From assembly GCF_036884655.1 (NCBI RefSeq), contig NC_088345.1, forward strand, positions 18,037,001-18,101,000: a stretch of DNA of 64,000 nt, written 5' to 3'. The stretch's first letter is position 1; each line of letters starts with the position of its first letter. The translations under genes and the position numbers were made by a program. Origin of the DNA: Musa acuminata AAA Group (Eukaryota > Streptophyta > Magnoliopsida > Zingiberales > Musaceae). The notes below the pieces were generated by a model, which was not told where the DNA came from, did not search any database, and saw nothing but the letters and a program-made list of their open reading frames with translations. This document shows positions 56,257-64,000 of this stretch, piece after piece.

Positions 56257-57033
56257 CATTAGGATCAGGGTCGGCACTAAGAGGGGAGGGGGGGTGAATT
56301 AGTGCAGCGGTAAAATAACATCGGTTTAAAAAGACTCCATACGATAAACCCATTTTTAGAAACTTAACTTGAAAGCGAATTCGTAAAAGTATTGAAGACA
56401 GTAAGCTATTGAAGAGGTTTGTAGTAAGGTAATAGCAAGAAAAAATGCAAACCAGAGAGGACGATTGTTTATAGTGGTTCGGTCAATCGTGGCCTATATC
56501 CACTCCTCCGATTCCTCTTCTGTCGAGGCCATCGGCATCCACTAGAGGTCTTCCTTCAATAGGCGAAGACCAACTCATTCTTACACCCCTCTTCTCCTTT
56601 TCACGGGTTTAGGAGATAACCCTTATAAGTACTCACACTCCTCTTACAGAATTTTAAACTAAGAGTGGAGGAGGAAATTTCTAAATTGATTTCTATAGTG
56701 TTTCCTTTTTTTTTGCTCTTTATGCTTGTGTGCTTTAACCAAGGATGAGAGGGGTATTTATAGGCTTCAAGTTGATTCAAACTTAGAGCCTAAAAACATC
56801 TTATCCCGGGTTCCCCGGGCACGGGCGGTACCACCGCCTGCGTTGGGCGGTACCACTGCCCAGTGTCAGTTTAGCTAACACTATCCTGGGCGATACCACT
56901 GCTTGGGAGGCTGTGCTGGGCGGTACCACCGTCTGACATAGTCTCGAAGACTGTGCCACGACGGTGAGTCTTCTTAGGACACTGTTTAGGCCTCTTATTG
57001 GGCCCAACACAGTTCTTACATGGGCCAAGCTGG
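56257..57033 (-). repeat. SIRE-like LTR fragment of another subfamily
   Basis: It begins CATTAGGATCAGG (TGTTAGG with TG mutated), then the hairpin arms GCACTAA...TTAGTGC enclosing GAGGGGAGGGGGGG, a TATA box at 56755-56762 (- strand), and a palindrome array of GGGCGGTACCACCGCC type (about 56820-56960). It lacks the 18-bp minisatellite. It is interrupted by R3 at 57034 and the rest is not in the window. Confidence 0.82.
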
Positions 57034-57427
57034 TGTTAGGACTCTAGCTAGGAGAGTCCTAATTGAGAATGACATTCATGTAAAACCTACCTAAGTCGAC
57101 CCCTATTAAAGAGGTGAAGAGGCCGGCTAGGGTTAGGAGGTTGTTTCTTATAGAAGAATAAGGAGTTGTAAAGGAATAGGAGTCTTGAGTAGGAGTCCTA
57201 TTAGGAGTTGGTTAGAAGTAGGAGTCTTGAGTAGGAGTCCAATTAAGAGTTAGGGTTTAGAAGCCCTATAAATAGTCATGTATTCCTCCTCTTTTGATAA
57301 GCAATAGATGAATCTTTTCTGCAGCCATTGAGCAGCAACTTGGAGGGAGGGACCTCTATAGAGTTCCAAGGAGGCCGATCCCCTAAAGAGATCAACCCCA
57401 AGTTTAGAATCTGCAAGGGTTCTAACA
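57034..57427 (+). repeat. R3 5' LTR
   Basis: 394 bp, TGTTAGGACTC to TTCTAACA, TATA at 57267-57274. Confidence 0.9.
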
Positions 57428-57429
57428 CC

Positions 57430-57441
57430 TGGTATCATAGC
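57430..57441 (+). other. PBS of R3
   Basis: TGGTATCATAGC, one base off the tRNA-Met match. Confidence 0.8.
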
Positions 57442-58699
57442 AGCGTTCTTGGCATCTCGCTGCCCTTCTACTACCATCCACCAGCCCTCCACAACCACCC
57501 AAAGTAATTCCCACAATTGCTTAAAAGATTGTCGCCGAATTCCGCCATCATCTCCACCACCACGGATCATCCTTTGATCTCCCCGTGAATTGGAATAGGT
57601 TCTGGTTTTCTATCTTACTGCTACTGCAATTTAGTTATCCTTATTTGAAAATCTCAAAAAAATTATTCCTATATTGCTGCATAAACTTTTCTTCATAAAG
57701 TTTTCATCTCTACGACGAAAGATACATTGCAGAATTCCAACCGTATAGCACCGTCTGTTTGATCTTGCTACTATGTTTTTTCTATCCAAATATCTATGAA
57801 AGTTTTATGACATCTTTAACACTTCCTAACAGCAGATTTTCCTTTGGTTTTGTCAAAAAATTCTTAATATAAACCATTGATATTTTATGTCTAATCTGCT
57901 ATACTTGAAAATCTGCACTGTAAAATTTCAACCGCATAGCACTGTTTCTTTGATTTTGATACTGCGTTGTTTCTATCCAAATCTCTACGAAATTTTTATG
58001 ATAGCTTTGACACTTCGTAATAGTAGATTTCCCTTTGGTTTCATCAAAAAATTCTTAATATAAACTACTGATCTTTTACGTCCAACCTGCTATACTTTAA
58101 ATCTGTGCTGTAGAAAATTTCAGCCACATATTGTTGCCTTAACCCATCTATTTGCAATCTTTTTTGAATGAATTTTTTTAGACACTTCATAGATTATCTT
58201 GGCTTCCATCTAAGATTTATCTATTGAGGAATTCATCTATAAAAATGATTTTGTGTTGCTGCAAATTTTTATCGTAAACCGCTGAAATTTTTCGATGAGA
58301 ATTCTGCTATCGCAACTTGCACCAATTTCCTTGCTGTTATACTGCCGAAATTTTCTTGATTAAATTAGTCATCCTTGCTATCATATAAACTATGATTTTG
58401 CTATCAATTCCCTCCTCAATTCTCTCAAATTTTTGGTGGAAATTACGTCAAGAAACCGTTGTTTCTTTGATGACAATTCTGCTCTTACAAGACAGCACAT
58501 ACTTGCTGCAACTTCCACTGATTTCTATCAAACCTTTGATGCCATCTACCACAAATCCAAAACTTTCATCTACAGCCCTAAAACTTCACCAAACCACACC
58601 CTCAAACTGCATCCAAAATAGCCACAAAATAAGCCTAAACCGTAGCCTACATCCACCAATCCACCAACCATTTCGACCATCACCTCTCTCAACCAATAC
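57442..58699 (+). other. R3 leader with about 190-bp repeats
   Basis: Non-coding, collinear with the R1 leader, with two copies of the repeat (TTTCTATCCAAATATCT near 57780 and TTTCTATCCAAATCTCT near 57971). It shows what R1 looked like before T1 inserted. Confidence 0.75.
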
Positions 58700-61600
58700 A
58701 TGCCTTTAACCCGACAACAAAAGAGAGATCTTAACATCACAGATTTGGTGGCATATACTATGGTATCTAAGGAGGTAATCAATGCTAAATTTGAAGCCTT
58801 CGAGGCGCAAACAAAGGATAAGATTCGGACGCTCTTTACCGAACTCAGATTGGGCCGACCACTAAGCCCGAAGAAATCACATCAAGGAGAGAGCTTTTCC
58901 CAATCGCACCAAGCCCGAAAATATGAATTCTAAGAGAGGGGAAGCTCTATGACCGACCCCAACTATCCATGCATGAGAGTGGACTTCCCTAGATGGGAAG
59001 AAGGAGACCCGATTGGTTGGATCTCGCGCGCGGAGCGATATTTTCGGTACCACAAAATTGCAAATGCATCAATGGTGAAAATTGCAGCTATACATCTTAA
59101 AGGGGATGCTATACAGTGGTTTGACTTGTTTGAACATACTTATGGAGTCCTTTTATGGTGACAATTCAAAGAAGGACTACTGATACGCTTCAGACCAACC
59201 GATTACGAGAATATTGACGGACAACTAGCAAAGATCCAACAGACCTCCACCATTCAAGAGTACCAAACCAGGTTTGAAATGTTATCTAATCAAACTCATG
59301 ACTGGTCTCAAAAACAGCTATTGAGGACCTTCATTAAGGGCTTGAAGCCGGAGATTTGAGGAGAAGTTAAAGCACGATAACCGTACACGCTTATGGCAAC
59401 CATCTCTTTCGCACGATATCAAGAGGAGCAATTGAACCATGAAGCTTGGAGGACTAGGGTGACTCCTCAACCAGCAATATTGAAGCCCTCAACCCCCCCT
59501 ACTGTCGATCGTGTCCCTACACCAAAGAGGTTAACAAGAGAAGAGCTTCGAGAGCGATATGCGAAGGGGTTATGTTGGCATAGCGACGAGCCATGGAGCC
59601 GTAAGCATCGCCATAGTAAAGGGAGACTTCTTATGATTGAACAAATAGAAGAAGAGGTCATTGAACATTCAGAAAAGAACATTGAACATAAAGACGATGC
59701 GAAAGAAGAGCCACAACCGACTGACGTTATAGTACACGCACTAGCCGGCTACTGAAACCCACAAACGATGAAAGTTGGAGGCCTTCTCAAACAACAACCG
59801 ATCATTGTTCTCATCGACATGGGTAGTACTACTAACTTCCTAAATAGTAATCTTTCTGTTTGGATAGCATTACCTATCAAGAATCACTGCAAGTTTGATG
59901 TTAAGGTCACCGACGGACGAATTTTGAATTGTGATCGTAGGCGCCCGCAGGAGAAACTATTGCTACAGGACCAAGAGATAATTGGAGATTTCTTCCTTCT
60001 CCCTCTTAACAATCATGAGGCCATGCTCATAATTAAATGGTTAATGATATTAGGTGATATTTCTTGGAATTTTATGCAACTAATTATGAAATTTTACAGT
60101 AAGGAGAAATAGGTGATATTGAACGGGAAACGTGGGGGTGACGTAACGATGATTTGCACATAACAAATAGAGAAGGTTTTGCATAAAGCATACAGCAGAT
60201 TTTTGGTACAACTTGAGCAGCAAACTAAGGGAGAGCCAATACAATTTGAAGATCCAAACCTACTTCCTTTGCTTGCTGAATTTTCAGATATATTTCATGA
60301 ACCGTACAACCTACCTCTTACCTATCGGCATGATCATTATATAATGATTCTTTCAGGTAAACCTCCAGCAAATACTCGGCTATATCAATATCTACATCTC
60401 CAGAAGGATGAAATAGAAAGGATTGTAAAATAGATGCTCGAAACAGGAGTTATTCGGCCAAGTTGCAACCTCTATTCTTCACCGGTGCTACTTATACGCA
60501 AGAAGGATGGAACATGGCGAATATGCGTTGATTACCGAGCTCTCAATGGCATAACCATCAAGGACAAATACCTTATTCCAATAGAAGATAAATTACTAGA
60601 TGAAGGGAGCACAAATCTTTACAAAGCTGGACCTTTGATTCAGGTATCATCAAATATGAGCGTGCGAAGAAGACATACCGAAAACCACCTTTTGAACACA
60701 CAACAACCACTATGAATTTTTATTTTCTTCAACAAAAGGTGGAATATCTTGGGCATATCATATCAGAGGAAGGTGTGGCAATGGACCCCTTCAAAATTGG
60801 AGTAATGCAAAACTGGCCGACCTCGAGAAACATAAAATTGCTACATGGCTTTATGGGTTTAATAGGCTACTACCGTAAGTTAATGAAAAATGATGGAAAG
60901 ATCAATGCACCACTTACTTCCTTACTAAAAAAAGATGTCTTACAATGGTTGGATAGAGCTTTCGCTTCCTTCGACAAACTTAAGGCAGCCATGATGACAA
61001 CGTCGGTGCTAACACTACCAGATTTCAACCAACCCTTCATTATTGAGGCCGACGCATCTGGAGTCAAAATTGGAGTCATTCTCATGCAAGATGGTCGACC
61101 ACTCGCATACACTAGTAAGACATTATCTCCCTCCTATCAAAATAAGTCAATATATGATAAGGAGATGCTCGCCATTATGCGCGTAGCAACGAGGTGGAGA
61201 CCATACTTGATTGGTCGACGATTTCAAATTAAAACCGAGCATAAAAGCCTTAAGTACGTTTTGGAGTGAAAGATATCATCCCCTGAGCAACAAAAATGGG
61301 TAACAAAATTTCTTAGATTTGATTATAAAATAACTTTCAAAAAGGGCAAAGAGAATATTTTTATAGATGCGCTTTCGCAACTACCCGAGCAAGCTGAAGT
61401 TTCAGTCGTTTCACTTTCGACTTGTGATTTCCTTAAGGATATTAAGATGGAATGGCAGGAAGATTCAGATACTAGTAAGATTATAAAAAATTTGGAGAAA
61501 GCACTAAGCTTCGTGGCTCATTACAATTGGGACTCAAAAAAATTACACTATAAGGGACGCATTGTGCTTATAATAAATTCTACTTGCATCTTCACGAGCA

Positions 61601-61931
61601 GAATTTGGACAAAGTTATTCTATATGCAGGGTACTAAATTGAAAAAAGTATGGCATATCACCCACAAATCGACGACGAGACAGAAGTTGTAAATAGGTGC
61701 TTGGAGACAACATAAAGCCACCCGCCAAATATGACTATCCAAGGAGAACTCCAAACCCAGCCAAGTACCATTATTGATCGACGGATCGTGACTCGATGAC
61801 GATGACCCACTACTAAAGTGCTAATACAGTAGGTGAACCTACCAACAGAAGATGCCACTTGGGAGAATTATGACGACTTGAAGATCAAATTCCCAAAATT
61901 TATGAATCCTCAGCCTCGAGGACAAGGCTGA
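58700..61931 (+). pseudogene. R3 gag-pol remnant, RT and integrase cores deleted
   Basis: Gag starts MPLTRQQKRDLNITDLVAYT and keeps WEEGDPIGWISRAERYF and DYENIDGQLAKIQ. Protease lies near 59800-59880 (LIDMGSTTNFLNS, with M replacing T). RT begins near 60470 ([24 protein letters not shown]). After a frame-shifted TKLDL-like block near 60620 it jumps near 60712 to LQQKVEYLGHIISEEG, so the FDD-containing palm is lost. RNase H is largely open (EADASGVK, YDKEMLAI, KTEHKSLKYVLE). Integrase jumps near 61590 from the N-terminal part to FTSRIWTKLFYMQGTKLKK, losing the zinc motif and first catalytic D. It could not copy or integrate itself. Confidence 0.85.
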
Positions 61932-61948
61932 TTTGAAGAGGACGGGTC

Positions 61949-62062
61949 TGTTAGGACTCTAGCTAGGAGAGTCCTAATTGAGAAGGACATTCATGTAAAA
62001 CCTACCTAAGCCAACCACTATTAAAGAGGTGAAGAGGCCGGCTAGGGTTAGGAGGTTGTTTC
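61949..62062 (+). repeat. R3 3' LTR, first 114 bp
   Basis: Matches 57034-57147, then is cut by E4. The last five bases GTTTC are the expected target duplication, which cannot be confirmed because the other side is outside the window. Confidence 0.88.
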
Positions 62063-62189
62063 TGTTAGGATCGAGAGCACTAAGAGGGGGGGGGGGTGAA
62101 TTAGTGCAGCGGAAATCTTACAGCAATTTAAAAGCTAAAGCTGCGTTCATCCGATAAAAAATGATTTCGATATAAAAGCAGAATCACAG

Positions 62190-62480
62190 TGCAGTTTGCG
62201 TCTAAGCGCAGTTTTGCGTCTAAGCACAGTTTGCGTCTAAACACAGTTTGCGTCTAAGCGCAGTTTGCGTCTAAGCGCAGTTTGCGTCTAAACGCAGTTT
62301 TACGTCTAAACGCAGTTTTACGTTCAAACGTAGTTTTACGTTACGTTTTACGTCTAAACGCAGTTTTACGTCTAAACGCAATTTTACGTCTAAACGCAGT
62401 TTTGCGTCTAAACGCAATTTTACGTCTAAACGTAATTTTACGTCTAAATGTAGTTTTACGTCTAAAAGCAGTTTTGAACC
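62190..62480 (-). repeat. 18-bp minisatellite in E4 LTR
   Basis: About 16 copies of ACGTCTAAACGCAGTTTT-like units, with one short irregular unit near 62338-62350. Confidence 0.88.
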
Positions 62481-63084
62481 TTGAAAAGCGTTTTACGTAG
62501 AAAGCAATTTGCAGTTATAAATGGAATCCGAATGTAAGCGTAAACTGCAGTGTGAAGATCGTACGAAAACATGATTTACGTTTGAATGCAGATTCTGAAA
62601 GATCAGAGCTTAGAAACTCGTTCGTAAAGGCGCAGAGGGCAGTAGCAATGTAGGAGGTTTGCAGTAATGATAAAGTGCTCAAGGTAAAAGCAAACCAGAG
62701 ATTTAGAGTGGTTCGGTCAGTCTTGACCTACTCCACTTTTGGCTTCCTCCTCCGACGAGGTCACCGACGTCAACTAGCTGCCTTCCTTCAATGGGCGAAG
62801 GCTAACTGCCCTTTTACAGTTTCTCTCCTTTTGACAGGCTCAGGAGACAACCTTTACAGATCCTTTCTCTCCTCTCTTTACAACTCAAGACTTGAAAAAC
62901 AGAAGGAGGAGAACTTTAGGACTTTACACAAATTTGAGCTCTTAGAATCACTGAAAAGATCAAGAATTCGGTGTGGATCTGTATCTTTTCAGTGCTGAAT
63001 GGGTGGGGTATTTATAGGCCCCAACCCAGTTCAAATTTGGAGCTCAAAACGATCAAATCGATCAAATCCCAGAATTCTGGGATC

Positions 63085-63620
63085 AGGCGGTTGCACCTCT
63101 TGACTGGAGAGGTGGCACCGCCTGGCAGAGCTCGACGACTGAGCTCAGGCGATTGCACCTCTCTGCCAGAGCTCGAAGACTGAGCTTGATGGTTGCACCG
63201 CCTGGCAGAGCTCGAAGACTGAGCTCGGTGGTTGCACCGCCTGGCAGAGCTCGAAGTCTGAGCTCGGTGGTTGCATCACCTGGCAGAGCTCGAAACTGAG
63301 CTCAGGCTGATGCACCTCTCTGCCAGAGCTCGAAGACTGAGCTCAGTGGTTGCATCACCTGGCAGAGCTCGAGACTGAGCTCAGGCTGATGCACCTCTCT
63401 GCCAAAGCTCGAAGACTGAGCTCGGTGGTTGCACCACCTGGCAGAGCTCGAAACTTGAGCTCTGGCGGTGCTACCTCTTGACAGAGGAGGTTGCACCGCC
63501 CAGTCTAGCTCGAAGACTGAGCTCTGGGCAGTTGCACCTCTTGGCTGGGGCGGTTGCACCGCCCAGCCTCGCAGCCCTGGCGGTTGCACCTCCTGGCTGG
63601 GGCGGTTGCACCGCCTGGTG
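63085..63620 (-). repeat. Palindrome array in E4 LTR (U3)
   Basis: GAGCTCGAAGACTGAGCTC units with GGTGGTTGCACCGCC and GGCGGTTGCACCGCC, closest to the E3 array in composition. Confidence 0.82.
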
Positions 63621-64000
63621 CAATCAGGGTCCGAATGGTTCGCTCCATTCGGCCCATTTTGAATCTTTTCAGGGGCCCAATTGCCCCAAGATTAAGCTAA
63701 TGGGATCACCTCCCATTTTCAAGCTTAATCATCGTGCTAACTACGATTAACTCTAAGACAACTTCTGCAGCTATGCTCCGATGCGTCAATCGCTTCTTCC
63801 GGCGAGTTTCCGGCGAACTTCCGTCGATCATCCGATAAACCCTCGGTGATCCTTCTGCGGACATCCGGCATACTCCTGGACTTTGCGACGATCCACTTGG
63901 CGAGTTCTGACGAGCTTCGCTTGGCAAGCTTCTGGACTTCTCGGATCTGTTCTCGCTGAACCTCCGACGACCGTCCGAACTTCCGTCGAACTCTCGAACT

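Larger units (their letters stand above)
57034..62062 (+). mobile_element. R3: Reina-like gypsy element with internal deletions, 3' LTR cut by E4
   Basis: It has a 394-bp 5' LTR (57034-57427), PBS, leader, gag-pol remnant (58700-61931) and only 114 bp of the 3' LTR (61949-62062) before E4. Two large deletions remove the RT palm and most of integrase. The rest of its 3' LTR should lie beyond the right edge. Confidence 0.88.
62063..64000 (-). mobile_element. E4: SIRE-type LTR (partial), - strand
   Basis: It starts TGTTAGGATCGAGAGC and has an 11-G run in the conserved hairpin (62076-62107), an 18-bp minisatellite (about 62190-62480), a TATA box (63009-63016, - strand), and a palindrome array (about 63085-63620). 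By comparison with E1 it should end about 140 bp past the window edge. Whether it is a solo LTR or the 3' LTR of a complete element cannot be seen. The sequence is closest to the long-LTR subfamily of E1 and E3. Confidence 0.88.

Overview
The window is plant nuclear repeat DNA made only of nested LTR retrotransposons. I found no host gene, no tRNA or rRNA gene, and no bacterial-type feature. The evidence is Ty1/copia and Ty3/gypsy gag-pol remnants, primer-binding sites (PBS) matching plant initiator tRNA-Met (TGGTATCAGAGC), 5-bp target-site duplications (TSDs), and a SIRE/Maximus-type copia family. A monocot is likely, and Zingiberales (banana family) is my best guess. That guess rests on repeat families alone and is not proven.

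Left part (1-21846). An old copia element (here CA, + strand) is cut into pieces: gag at 310-692, zinc knuckle plus integrase end at 10422-10793, and integrase/RT/RNase H at 20630-21525. It was hit by E1, a SIRE/Maximus-type element at 698-10416 (- strand, TSD ATTTG). It was also hit by S1, a solo LTR of the same superfamily (10799-20624, + strand, TSD TTATT). S1 was in turn split by E2, another SIRE-type element at 11747-19973 (- strand, TSD ACCGC). A degraded LTR piece follows at 21526-21846.

Middle part (21847-42540). R1 is a short-LTR Ty3/gypsy element (Reina-like chromovirus). It is split by T1, a defective gypsy element with about 4.2-kb LTRs (Tekay/Del-like, 23437-41900, TSD AATAG). 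The 3' LTR of T1 is split by E3, a SIRE-type element at 30163-38573 (TSD AAAGG). E3 is gag-only, yet its two LTRs differ by only six substitutions, so it is the youngest insertion and must have moved with proteins supplied in trans.

Right part (42541-64000). An old copia element on the - strand (CB) has integrase/protease at 42541-43201, gag at 49822-50640, a long leader, two LTR copies almost back to back (52601-55859) and an RNase H end at 55872-56256. It is split by R2, a full-length but decayed Reina-like element (43202-49821). A SIRE-like LTR piece (56257-57033) carries R3 (57034 onward), a Reina-like element that has lost its RT and integrase cores. The 3' LTR of R3 is split by E4, a SIRE-type LTR (62063 onward) that runs off the window.

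The SIRE-type family has the most unusual structure. Its LTRs carry arrays of small GC-rich palindromes just upstream of the TATA box. The long-LTR subfamily has an 18-bp minisatellite in the transcribed leader. A GCACTAA/TTAGTGC hairpin encloses a variable C-tract (7-21) near the LTR end. A second polypurine tract lies upstream of the true one. In both elements that retain pol, an in-frame UAG separates gag from protease at the same codon. All coordinates and counts were read by eye.
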